NCBI GenBank assembly: GCA_963785065.1 | Contig: CAWATX010000002.1 | Span: 2,125,587 to 2,189,586 of the forward strand | Reading direction: 5' to 3' | DNA: 64,000 nucleotides | DNA from: CAVSRC01 sp963785065 | GTDB taxonomy: Bacteria > Pseudomonadota > Alphaproteobacteria > Rhizobiales > Kaistiaceae | Shown here: positions 1-7,668 of the stretch, piece after piece | How positions within the stretch are numbered: the stretch's first letter is position 1 | Layout of the letters: every line of letters begins with the position of its first letter | Position numbers and translations under genes: made by a program | The notes under the pieces: generated by a model | What the model was told of the DNA's origin: nothing | The model's input: only the letters and a program-made list of their open reading frames with translations | The model's database searches: none

Positions 1-1517
1 GGTCGGTGGCGCCGCCATTTTGGGTGAACAGGCCCGCCTTCAGTTCGGTGCTGAGCGCCTCCATGCGCTTCTCGAGGCGTTCCACCGCCGGGCTGACTGA
101 CGGTTCCTTGCGCCCGTTGAGCGCCGCTTCGACGCCACGGCCGAGCTCGGCGATGCGCATTTCGAGCCTCTGGATGGCGCGCGGGCTGTCGTCGGCCTCG
201 AGCGCCTGCCTGAGCGCGGCGACTTCCTCGCCGATTGCGTCGAGGCGGGCCCGGTCAGGGCTGGCATGGGCAAGATCTTCCAGTCGGTTCGAGATCGCCT
301 CGGTGCGCGCCTCGATCTGCTCCAGCGACGGCTGGGCGGCGTTGTGCTCCACCACGTCGCGCAGTGCGGAGAGGTCGCCGCGGATGGCGGTGAGCAGCGA
401 ACGGTCGATCGGCGTTTCGGCCGACAGGGCCTCGATGCGGCGGGCGAGGTCGAAGGTGGCGCCGGAATCCTGGGCGCCGGTACGGGTCAGCGTGCTGACC
501 TGCTCGGTCAGTGCGGCCAGGTCCGTGCGCAGCGCCGCCATCGACGCCGACAGCGCCTTCTGGTCGCGACGCATGGCCAGCGTCTCGGCGCGCTCGTCGA
601 GCAGGCGCTGGTGCGCCGAAATCTCGGCGATCGCCGCGGCGAGATCGTTGCGCTTGCCGCCCTCGCTGCTGGTACTGGCACTGACACCGGCACTGACACC
701 GGCACTGGCACTGGCTGGCGCCGGCTGCGCCGCCGCCTCGCGGCTTCCGGCAAGCCGGCTGCTGATGTCGCTCAGCCGCTGTTCGAGGCGGCCGATCTGG
801 TCGTCCTCGCGGACCGGGGCGGGGGGGGCTTCGCGCGGGTGGATGAGGCGTGCCTTGGCTTCGTCGATCCGCGCTTCCAGGCCGCGCAGTGCCGCGTCGA
901 TGGTCGCCGTGCGTTCGCCGGCGCCGGCGGCACGGTGCTTCGGCCGCTCGGCGAGCAGTGCGCTCAGCCGCGAGCCGATGTCGTCGAGTGCCGGCTCCTC
1001 GCGCTGAGGCACCACCCGCTCGCCAATCCTGGCGATGCGCTGATCGAGGTCGCGGATCGCCTCGGTCACGCGGGCCACATCGGCGGCCGGAGCGACCGGG
1101 CCGGCGGCGCGCTGTCCTTCGATCATCGTACGGGCGCGTTCGTCGGCATCCTCGATGTCGCGGGCGAGTTTCTCGACCATTGCGGAAACCCCCTTCAGGG
1201 AGCCGTCGGTCCGCCCACCTTCAGACTGACGGGCGAGGCGCCGCTCGATCTCGTCGAGGCGCCGGATGAGGTTGGGAACCGTGGCGCGCGACCTGTCGTC
1301 CATGGAGCGCAGGCGCGTGGTCAGGCGGTCGAGTGCGGCGGCAATCGCGGAGGGATGGTCGCTGTCGCTGTCCGGCGCTCTGCCGGGTTCCCCTTCGCCG
1401 ACGGTGTTGTTGAGCCATTCATTGACTGTGAGGCCGGCGCGTCGTGCTGCCTTGTAAATGGCGTCGCGCGTCTCTTCGTCGATTTCCCGGAGGCTCCACG
1501 GCATGCCCGATTTCATT
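1..1517 (-). CDS. PodJ-like polar localization factor, N-terminal part (runs off the window)
   Basis: The reading frame starts at ATG 1517 and stays open to base 1, giving about 505 residues; the C-terminus lies outside. The N-terminus (MKSGMPWSLREIDEETRDAI, then KAARRAGLTVNEWLN) has the pattern of PodJ/Sel1-type polar proteins of Hyphomicrobiales, in which a short helical basic motif precedes a very long coiled coil. The rest is rich in Glu, Arg, Ala and Leu with repeated L-x-x-R-x-x-x-I/L spacing, consistent with coiled coil. A Ser/Ala/Gly/Val-rich linker made of 12-bp repeats lies near 672-711. Family knowledge: such proteins mark a cell pole and recruit division, flagellar or peptidoglycan factors, and usually have a membrane segment and Sel1 repeats further on, which cannot be checked here. 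Long open frames on the opposite strand are shadows of this GC-rich gene. Confidence 0.75.
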
Positions 1518-1635
1518 ATTCGACCCCTCGCCGCGGCGCAGGTGGTCGACAGCATCCCGCCGGAAACTGCCAATTGCGGACGCGCCGAAAGGAATCGGGC
1601 GTGCCTGCGCCTTTGTCGAAGAGTTCGTCGAACAT

Positions 1636-1693
1636 GGTAAACAAGCCGTTAACCCACGGCCCTTATTGGAATCTTCTGGTAACAAGCCTTAAC
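1636..1693. promoter_or_regulatory. Two tandem CtrA-like boxes upstream of the podJ-like gene
   Basis: Two near-identical elements, GGTAAACAAGCCGTTAAC (1636-1653) and GGTAACAAGCCTTAAC (1678-1693), lie 42 bp apart in the 334-bp gap (1518-1851) between the podJ-like gene and the divergent repressor gene. On the minus strand the first reads TTAA-N7-TTTAC, one base off the alphaproteobacterial CtrA consensus TTAA-N7-TTAA(C); the second has a 6-base spacer. Cell-cycle control of a polar factor would make sense, but binding is inferred only. Confidence 0.35.
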
Positions 1694-1802
1694 AATTCCT
1701 GTCCGGGCTGCCGGTCTGCCGGCCGCCGCAGGAGGCTCAGGGTTCGCCCCGCGGGGTCTGGACCTCGCGGCGCTCAGGCGTTAAGAAAGTCAGGTATTTA
1801 TT

Positions 1803-1824
1803 CCTGTCCCGAATCGGGATCAGG
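1803..1824. promoter_or_regulatory. Probable autoregulatory operator of the S24 repressor
   Basis: A palindrome with perfect arms TCCCGA-A-TCGGGA (1807-1819), extended by CCTG on the left and CAGG on the right, lies 28 bp before the GTG start of the HTH/S24 repressor gene and next to an AT-rich stretch (ATTTATT) that could hold its -10 region. LexA/CI-type repressors commonly bind such a site in their own promoter. Nothing else is recognised in the 1518-1851 gap beyond this site and the CtrA-like repeats. Confidence 0.4.
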
Positions 1825-1851
1825 TACCCGGCGGCACGGAGGGGCTCTATT

Positions 1852-2487
1852 GTGTTGTCCCATGCGCGCATCTGGTCGGCCATCGACCGGCTTGCCGAGC
1901 GCAAGCATCTGAGCGCGTCCGGCCTGGCGCGCCTCGCCGGGCTTGATCCGACCACCTTCAACAAGTCCAAGCGCATTGCCGGCGACGGGCGCCCGCGCTG
2001 GCCTTCGACCGAGAGCATCGCCAAGATCCTCGAGGCGACCAGCACCGACATCGCCGTCTTTCTCGGGCTTGCCGCTGCCACCGCCCGTCGCCAGCCGACG
2101 CCCCGGCCAGTGCCGCTCCTCGGCTTCGCCCAGGCCGGCGCCGGCGGCTTTTTCGACGATGCCGGATTTCCCGCGGGCAGCGGCTGGGACGAGGTCGATT
2201 TTCCCGCCAATGTCCCCGACAACGTCTTCGCCCTTCAGGTCGCCGGCAATTCCATGATGCCGCTCTATCGCGACGGCGACCGCCTGATCGTGGCACGCGA
2301 CGCCACCTGCCGGAAGGGCGACCGCGTCGTCGTCAAGACCGGCGACGGCGAGGTCATGGCGAAGATCCTGGTGAAGAAGACGGCGCGGACGGTCGAGCTT
2401 GCCTCGCTCAATCCAGCCCATCCCAACCGGTCGTTCGGCCTCGGCGAGGTTGAGTGGATCGCGCGTATCATCTGGGCCAGCCAGTGA
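1852..2487 (+). CDS. HTH transcriptional repressor with S24 (LexA/CI-type) self-cleaving peptidase domain
   Basis: The 211-residue protein starts at GTG 1852 after GGAGGGG (1838-1844). Residues 1-65 look like a helix-turn-helix region (LSASGLARLAGLDPTTFNK). Residues about 86-205 form a peptidase S24 fold: AGNSMMPL carries the nucleophile Ser134 and DGEVMAKIL the general base Lys171. Ala-Gly pairs at 95-98 could be the autocleavage bond. It resembles the phage C1-type or LexA-related repressors that are single chromosomal genes in Hyphomicrobiales, and is not canonical LexA, whose winged helix differs. The role would be a stress- or damage-controlled repressor; the target is unknown. The next gene starts inside its stop codon (GTGA overlap), so the two are co-translated. 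A palindrome upstream is a candidate autoregulatory operator. Confidence 0.8.
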   Translation: MLSHARIWSAIDRLAERKHLSASGLARLAGLDPTTFNKSKRIAGDGRPRWPSTESIAKILEATSTDIAVFLGLAAATARRQPTPRPVPLLGFAQAGAGGFFDDAGFPAGSGWDEVDFPANVPDNVFALQVAGNSMMPLYRDGDRLIVARDATCRKGDRVVVKTGDGEVMAKILVKKTARTVELASLNPAHPNRSFGLGEVEWIARIIWASQ

Positions 2488-3077
2488 AGCGGCTCGGCCT
2501 GCTGGTGCTGCTCTGCCTGTTGGCGGCCCCGGCCTCCGCCCAGGTCATCATCCTGCCGCCCGTGCGCAACGTCACCCCGCCCGACATGACGCCGGGGCCC
2601 GCGGTCGACGGTCCGCTGGAGCGTGTGGCGCCGCCCGCGGCCCCGCCGGCGAAGCCGCGCTGGTGGCGCTTCTTCCTGCCTGAGACGACCGACGCGGCGA
2701 CATTCAAGGCCGGCGACAAGACCATCCACGTCGCCGGCGTCGAGCCGCCGCCGGTCGACGCCACCTGTCCGCTGGCCGACGGCACATCCTGGCCCTGCGG
2801 GCATACCTCGCTCTATTCGCTGCGCATGTTCCTGCACGGCCGCGCCATCGAGTGCTATTTCCCGGACGGCGGCGACGTCACCGAGATCACCGCGCCCTGC
2901 CGGGTGGGCACCAGTGACATCGGCCTGTGGCTGCTCTCCGAGGGCTGGGCGCGGCCGAGCGACCTTGCCACCGACGCCTATCGCCAGGCGGCAACCGAGG
3001 CACTCTGCGCCCGGCGCGGCGTCTGGCGCGCCGAGACGCCGCCCGCCGACTGTCCGCTGCCTGCCAAGACGAATTAG
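2484..3077 (+). CDS. Exported SNase-like (thermonuclease-fold) protein, probably non-catalytic
   Basis: A GTG start at 2484, overlapping the repressor stop by 4 bases, gives 197 residues beginning with a clear signal peptide (VKRLGLLVLLCLLAAPASA, cleavage before Q). After a Pro-rich linker, residues about 75-190 follow the staphylococcal nuclease-like pattern seen in rhizobial thermonuclease-family proteins: TIHVAGVEPP, CPLADGTSWPCG, a GRAIEC strand, a C-x-VGTSDIGLWLLSEGWA segment and a final A-x-E-ALCARRGVW. The usual catalytic arginine and glutamate (RLxGIDAPE) are not kept (HVAGVEPPP), so nuclease activity is doubtful. Its four to six cysteines suggest periplasmic disulfides. It may be an OB-fold binding protein. 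Operon linkage to an S24 repressor hints at stress induction. The stop overlaps the convergent lysS stop by 4 bases. Confidence 0.6.
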   Translation: MKRLGLLVLLCLLAAPASAQVIILPPVRNVTPPDMTPGPAVDGPLERVAPPAAPPAKPRWWRFFLPETTDAATFKAGDKTIHVAGVEPPPVDATCPLADGTSWPCGHTSLYSLRMFLHGRAIECYFPDGGDVTEITAPCRVGTSDIGLWLLSEGWARPSDLATDAYRQAATEALCARRGVWRAETPPADCPLPAKTN

Positions 3078-4741
3078 ACGACCAGCTCTCCGGCAAGCGC
3101 CTTGCCGATCAGCGCCCGCGTCTCCTGAATGCCGTAGATCGAGACGAAGGAGCCGAAGCGAGGCCCGCGCTCCTGGCCGAGCAGGATCTGATAGAGCGTC
3201 GAGAACCAGGCGACCGACACGCCCGGGCCGCCGTCGGGTCCCTTGCGGTCCGGGTCCTGGTAGCGCGGCACGGCGCGCGCCACGTCGAGCACGGCATGCT
3301 GGATCGCTTCCGCTTCGGCATCCCCGGCAAGCGTGGCGAGCTTCTCGTCGAGCGCGGCAAGCGCGGCGCGCTCGACCTCGTCCGGCTGGCGGAAGACCTT
3401 CTTGGGCGCGACGAAGTCTTGATAGTAGCGCACCGCATAGCCGACCAGCTCGTCGAGCTTGGCATGGCTCTCCGCCGTCACCCCCTTCACATGGCGCATG
3501 ATGAAGCCCCACAGCACGTCCTTGTCGTGGGCGTTGGAGGCGCTGGCCAGGTTGAGCAGCATGGAGAAGGCGATCGGCATGTCGATCGCGGGCGGATTGC
3601 CGGAGTGGATGTGCCACACCGGGTTGCCCAGCCGCTGATCGTCCACCTGCCGCGGATAGGCGTCGAGGAACGAGAAATATTCGTCGACTGCCTTGGGGAT
3701 GACGTCGAAATAGAGCCGCTTGGCGGCGCGCGGCTTCTGGAACATGAACAGCGACAGGCTCTCCGGCGAGGCATAAGCGAGCCATTCGTCGATGGTCAGC
3801 CCATTGCCTCTCGACTTGGATATCTTCTGCCCGTTCTCGTCGAGGAAGAGCTCGTAGTTGAACCCGTCCGGCGGCGCGGCGCCGAGCACGCTGCAGATGC
3901 GGCTCGACAGCTTGACCGAATCGATCAGGTCCTTGCCCGACATCTCGTAGTCGATGCCGAGCGCCGCCCAGCGCAGCGCCCAGTCTGCCTTCCACTGGCA
4001 CTTGACGGCGCCGCCGGTGACCGGCAGCTCGGTCAGCCTGTCGTCATTGTCGGGATCGCGGAAGACGATGGTTCCGGCATCAACGTTGCGCTCCGCGATC
4101 GGCACCTGAAGAACGGCGCCACTCTTGGGCGAGAGCGGCAGGAAGGGCGAATAGGATTGCTGACGCTCCTCGCCGAGCGAGGGCAGCATGATCGCCATCA
4201 CCTCGTCGTAGACCGCCAGCATCCTGAGCAGCATCGCGTCGAAGCGCCCGGCCTTGTAATAGTCGGTCGAGCTGGCGAACTCGTAGGCGAAACCGAAGCG
4301 GTCGAGGAAGGCGCGCAGGCGCGCATTGTTGGCGGCGCCGAAGCTCGGATACTCGTTCGAGAACGGGTCGGGCACGGCGGTCAGCGGCTGGTTGAGATGG
4401 GCCCGCATCATCTCCTGGTTGGGGACGTTGCCGGGCACCTTCCTGAGGCCGTCCATGTCGTCTGAGAAGCAGACGAGCCGGGTCGGCACCTTGTCCTCGG
4501 TGATGAGGCGGAAGGCGGTCCTCACCATGGTCGTGCGGGCGACCTCGCCGAAGGTGCCGATATGGGGCAGCCCCGAGGGGCCGTAGCCCGTCTCGAAGAC
4601 GATCTCCTTCGCCGGCTCCTTGCGGCGTTGCAGCCGTTCCACCAGCTTGCGCGCCTCCTCGAACGGCCATGCTTTCGACCGCTGTGCGGCGGCGACGAGA
4701 TCGGCGGACAGGTCGAGCGGCGGCGGGCTTGCGGTCGGCAC
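3074..4741 (-). CDS. lysS: Lysine--tRNA ligase, class I
   Basis: This 555-residue protein is a class I lysyl-tRNA synthetase, the archaeal-type enzyme that most Alphaproteobacteria use in place of class II LysRS. It charges tRNA-Lys with lysine using ATP in the cytoplasm. The Rossmann-fold signatures are present: HIGT at 60-63 within GPSGLPHIGTFGEV (the HIGH motif) and KISKS at 306-310 (the KMSKS loop). Length matches the family (about 520-560). Start ATG 4741 is favoured because MPTASPPPLDLSADLVAAA leads directly into the conserved SKAWPFEEA segment. The gene stands alone, convergent with the SNase-like gene and divergent from the TerB gene. No second LysRS is in the window. Some annotations call class I enzymes lysK. 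Confidence 0.93.
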   Translation of the reverse strand: MPTASPPPLDLSADLVAAAQRSKAWPFEEARKLVERLQRRKEPAKEIVFETGYGPSGLPHIGTFGEVARTTMVRTAFRLITEDKVPTRLVCFSDDMDGLRKVPGNVPNQEMMRAHLNQPLTAVPDPFSNEYPSFGAANNARLRAFLDRFGFAYEFASSTDYYKAGRFDAMLLRMLAVYDEVMAIMLPSLGEERQQSYSPFLPLSPKSGAVLQVPIAERNVDAGTIVFRDPDNDDRLTELPVTGGAVKCQWKADWALRWAALGIDYEMSGKDLIDSVKLSSRICSVLGAAPPDGFNYELFLDENGQKISKSRGNGLTIDEWLAYASPESLSLFMFQKPRAAKRLYFDVIPKAVDEYFSFLDAYPRQVDDQRLGNPVWHIHSGNPPAIDMPIAFSMLLNLASASNAHDKDVLWGFIMRHVKGVTAESHAKLDELVGYAVRYYQDFVAPKKVFRQPDEVERAALAALDEKLATLAGDAEAEAIQHAVLDVARAVPRYQDPDRKGPDGGPGVSVAWFSTLYQILLGQERGPRFGSFVSIYGIQETRALIGKALAGELVV

Positions 4742-4876
4742 GGAACGGTTCCTGGATGGAGGCGCGCCGGACCCTAAGGAGACCGGCCCCTGCCGTCAAC
4801 AATCGCGCCTTGCGGACCGGTCGGCGAGGCCATAGGTTCCGGCCCGCGAGGTACCCGATCCAGGACGAAAGACGCG

Positions 4877-5299
4877 ATGAGCAAGACGGTCAATCCGGTC
4901 TCCCACCAGGAGGCGCTGATCTACACCATGGTGACGCTTTCGGCCGCCGACCGCAGCATGACCGACGGCGAGCTGATGAAGATCGGCGACATCGTGAAAA
5001 CCCTGCCGATCTTCCGCGATTTCAATCGCGACGGCCTGGTGGCGGTGGCCGAGGCGTGCGGGACGCTGCTCCAGGAGGCGGACGGCCTCGACACGGTGCT
5101 CAAGGTGATCTCCACCTCGCTGCCGCAGCGGCTTCACGACACTGCCTATGCGCTGGCCGTCGAGGTGGCCGCCGCCGACCTGCATGTCGAGCAGGAGGAA
5201 CTGCGCTTCCTGCAGATCCTGCGCGACGCCCTCAACCTCGACCCGCTGGTCGTCGCGGCGATCGAGCGCGGCGCCCGCGCCCGCTACCGCACGCCCTAG
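4877..5299 (+). CDS. TerB-family (tellurite-resistance TerB-like) protein
   Basis: The 140-residue soluble all-alpha protein has two matching halves, each with an acidic surface helix: LSAADRSMTDGELMKIGDIV near residue 22 and AVEVAAADLHVEQEELRFL near residue 95. This A-x-D-G/H-x-x-x-x-E-E/L pattern is typical of the TerB/DjlA metal-binding helical fold. Family members are linked to metal or stress sensing at the membrane face; single-domain versions like this are common in Hyphomicrobiales and have no assigned role. The other ter genes are absent nearby, so tellurite resistance should not be assumed. It is monocistronic, between lysS (divergent) and a convergent binding-protein gene 3 bp away. 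Confidence 0.75.
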   Translation: MSKTVNPVSHQEALIYTMVTLSAADRSMTDGELMKIGDIVKTLPIFRDFNRDGLVAVAEACGTLLQEADGLDTVLKVISTSLPQRLHDTAYALAVEVAAADLHVEQEELRFLQILRDALNLDPLVVAAIERGARARYRTP

Positions 5300-5302
5300 G
5301 GC

Positions 5303-6313
5303 CTAGAAGAACCCCACCGGGAAATAGCGGAGATAGAGCTCCGCATAGATGCCCTTCTCGTAGACCGCCTGCAGCGCGGCATTGATGGCGTGCTTGAGGT
5401 CGGTCGAGCCCTTGGCAAAGGCGATGGCGTAGCCCTGGCCGAAGAAGCGCGTCTCGTAATAGGGCCCGCCGGCGAAGACGCAGCAATCGTTGGCGCCGGA
5501 GCTGGCCAGCCAGAATGATAGTTGCAGCCCGTCGCCGAAATGGGCGTCGGCCGCGCCGGACTTGACGGCGTCGCGCGCCGCCTCCGCCGTCGGATAGAGC
5601 TTGCGGCCGATCTCCGGGAACATCGAGGCGAGATAGGCTTCGTGCGCCGTGCCGGTCACCACGGCCAGGGTGTGGCCGCGCAGGCCCTCCGGCGAGATGT
5701 CGAGCTTGGCCTCGTTGCGCCGGACGACGAAGCGCGCCGGCAGGCGCAGATAGACATCGGAGAAGTCGAGCGCCGCCCGGTTCTCGGCGGTGATGGCAAT
5801 GCCGGCGATGATCGCATCGGCGCTCTTGTCGGCGAGATGGTTGACGAGGTCGTCCCACTGCCGCGCCTGGATCGTGCACGGCACGGCGAGTTCGGCGCAG
5901 ATCGCCCGCGCCAGATCGACGTTGAATCCGGTCAGATGACCGTTGGTGTCGAGGAAGTTGAAGGGCGGGAAGTCATCGGTGGTGAGGAATCGGATGGCCT
6001 GCACCGTGCCCGCCGCCGGGCGCTCGATGCGCTCTCTCGGGTCCCAGAAATCGGGGACGACCGAATCGTGTCCGAGCGCGGAAAACGGTCCCGAGACGAC
6101 CGGTGCTGGTGGCGGTTTCGGCTTGCTTGCCTGTGCTGGTGCGGCTGCCGGGGGCGCCTCTTGGCTTGGCAGCAGCACCGAGGGAGGAACGATGGAGAGC
6201 GGCTGGTCCTGCGCCGCCGCCAGCGCCAGCCCTGCGCCGGCCACAACCGCTACAACCGCAACGGCCAGGGCAGCCCGGCGCGAAATCGCAGAAAGAAGCA
6301 TGATTTTCTTCAA
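5303..6313 (-). CDS. Periplasmic substrate-binding protein, family 3 (amino-acid type), solitary
   Basis: The 336-residue protein has an export signal (MKKIMLLSAISRRAALAVAVVAVVAGAGLALA, given here in prose; cleavage about residue 33) and then a Pro/Ala linker. From about residue 105 it has a typical SBP_bac_3 fold: TVQAIRFLTTDDFPPFNFLD, GHLTGFNVDLARAICAEL, ARQWDDLVNHLADKSADAIIAG and a C-terminal Y-x-E-x-YLRYFP. Members bind polar amino acids or related compounds for an ABC importer or a sensor. No permease or ATPase gene is adjacent, so it may serve a transporter encoded elsewhere or act as a signalling binding protein. The 60-residue low-complexity linker between signal peptide and domain is longer than usual. 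Confidence 0.8.
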   Translation of the reverse strand: MKKIMLLSAISRRAALAVAVVAVVAGAGLALAAAQDQPLSIVPPSVLLPSQEAPPAAAPAQASKPKPPPAPVVSGPFSALGHDSVVPDFWDPRERIERPAAGTVQAIRFLTTDDFPPFNFLDTNGHLTGFNVDLARAICAELAVPCTIQARQWDDLVNHLADKSADAIIAGIAITAENRAALDFSDVYLRLPARFVVRRNEAKLDISPEGLRGHTLAVVTGTAHEAYLASMFPEIGRKLYPTAEAARDAVKSGAADAHFGDGLQLSFWLASSGANDCCVFAGGPYYETRFFGQGYAIAFAKGSTDLKHAINAALQAVYEKGIYAELYLRYFPVGFF

Positions 6314-6407
6314 CGAAAGATTGCGTCTTCACGAACAGCACGATTCCTGATCACAATAGCACGGTAGAGATGCGGCGCACGTTCGGGGAGCCAGCGCCGG
6401 GGGGCAG

Positions 6408-7246
6408 ATGGCAATATACGAACCAGGCAGACGCCCGGTCGCGTTGGCGCGTGCCGACGACAGGGTGGACGGCACCTATGCCGAGCGGGCGCACCGGCTG
6501 GGACTGCCGTTCGCGCAGGAGGTCAGGCTCGATGCCGGGTCTGCCGTCGACATGGCGGCGATTGAGCGTGGCACCTTCGCCAAGTCGCCCGGGGCCGGCG
6601 GCATCGCTTTCGCCGCTCGGCGCTTATCGAGGTCGGCGGCTGGGACCCGTTCAACGTCACCGAAGACGCCGATCTCGGACTGCGCCTGGCGCGCTTCGGC
6701 TATCGCTCGGCAACCCTCAACCTGCCGACGCTGGAGGAGGCGCCGGCGACGCTTCTGCCCTGGATGCGCCAGCGCACCCGGTGGTTCAAAGGCTGGATGC
6801 AGACCTGGCTGGTGCACACCCGCCGGCCGCTGCGCCTGATGCACGAGCTCGGCTGGCACCGCTTTCTCGGGTTCAATCTGATTGGCACTGGCCTCATCGT
6901 CTCCGCCCTGATCCACCCGCTCTATCTGGCGACGCTGGTCGCCATGGCGACCGACCCGCTCGGCCTGTGGGGCGATGGTGGCGCCTTCGCCGCGATGATC
7001 ATCGGCGTCAACCTGTTCAACCTCTTCGCCGGCTACACCGCCATGGCGGTGCTGGCCAAGCGCACGCTGGCGCTACGCGGCCAGGGTCGTGACGCCTGGG
7101 CGCTGGTGCTTCTGCCTTTCTATTGGCTATTGATGTCGGTGGCGAGCTACCGCGCGCTTATCCAGCTCGTCGTCAGGCCGCATAAATGGGAGAAGACGCC
7201 GCATCGCGGGCGCCACCATGCGGCCGAACCGCGTTCGGTCGGATGA
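6408..7246 (+). pseudogene. Internally deleted GT2 glycosyltransferase remnant
   Basis: From about 6605 to 7246 one frame encodes the C-terminal part of a membrane GT2 (cellulose-synthase-like) glycosyltransferase: ALIEVGGWDPFNVTEDADLG (the TED acceptor-site region), MRQRTRWFKGWMQTW (the Q/RxxRW motif) and three membrane spans. The N-terminal catalytic half with the D-x-D motif is missing. Upstream, a different frame starting at ATG 6408 encodes YAERAHRLGLPFAQEV, which resembles the GspE_N-like leader found before some GT2 domains. This suggests a deletion of several hundred codons with a frameshift near 6605-6620. An intact gene would be near 600 codons. Translation from the internal ATG 6764 could make only a membrane stub. 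The following 200 bases hold no convincing gene. Confidence 0.65.
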
Positions 7247-7443
7247 CGACTGGACATTCCATCAAACCAAAGCCCGAATTGGCCCCTATCCCCGCCCCAC
7301 ACGAGGGACGATGACGCCATATGTCAGGGGCGCGCCTATGACGAGGCCCATTCCGACAGCCCGCCGGACTCGCAGCCGCGGCAGGTCATCATGGAGATGC
7401 GCGAGATCCTCGTGGCCGCACAGGCGAAAGACCGGAGGTAAAC

Positions 7444-7517
7444 TGGAGCGGGTGAAGGGAATCGAACCCTCGTGTGCAGCTTGGGAAGCTGCCGTTCTGC
7501 CATTGAACTACACCCGC
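7444..7517 (-). tRNA. tRNA-Gly (anticodon CCC)
   Basis: The minus strand folds as a 74-nt cloverleaf: acceptor stem GCGGGTG/CACCCGC, D-arm GTTCAATGGCAGAAC, anticodon stem GCAGC/GCTGC with loop TTCCCAA (anticodon CCC, reads GGG), T-loop GGTTCGATTCC, and an encoded CCA 3' end. It stands alone between the decayed GT2 gene and the kinase gene. Confidence 0.95.
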
Positions 7518-7668
7518 CTGCGGCCGGAGATATAAGGCCATCCGGCGGCCGAAGGCAATCGCCGCCGGGCGTCCCGGCATCCACCCATGCGCCCGAGGCT
7601 TGCTCCGCTTCGCCACATGATTGAGAGTGGCTGCACGAGGATCGCGGCATTTGGGGCGGGGGTGAGGG

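Noticed and set aside
6..1912. Long + strand open frames of 333 and 548 codons at the window start
   Set aside because: They lie antisense to the podJ-like frame, which has a recognisable N-terminus and coiled-coil composition; the + strand translations are low-complexity Ser/Arg or Gly/Arg-rich shadows of GC-rich DNA.
4877..5299. Tellurite resistance operon
   Set aside because: Only a lone TerB-domain gene is present; no terA, terC, terD or terZ neighbours.
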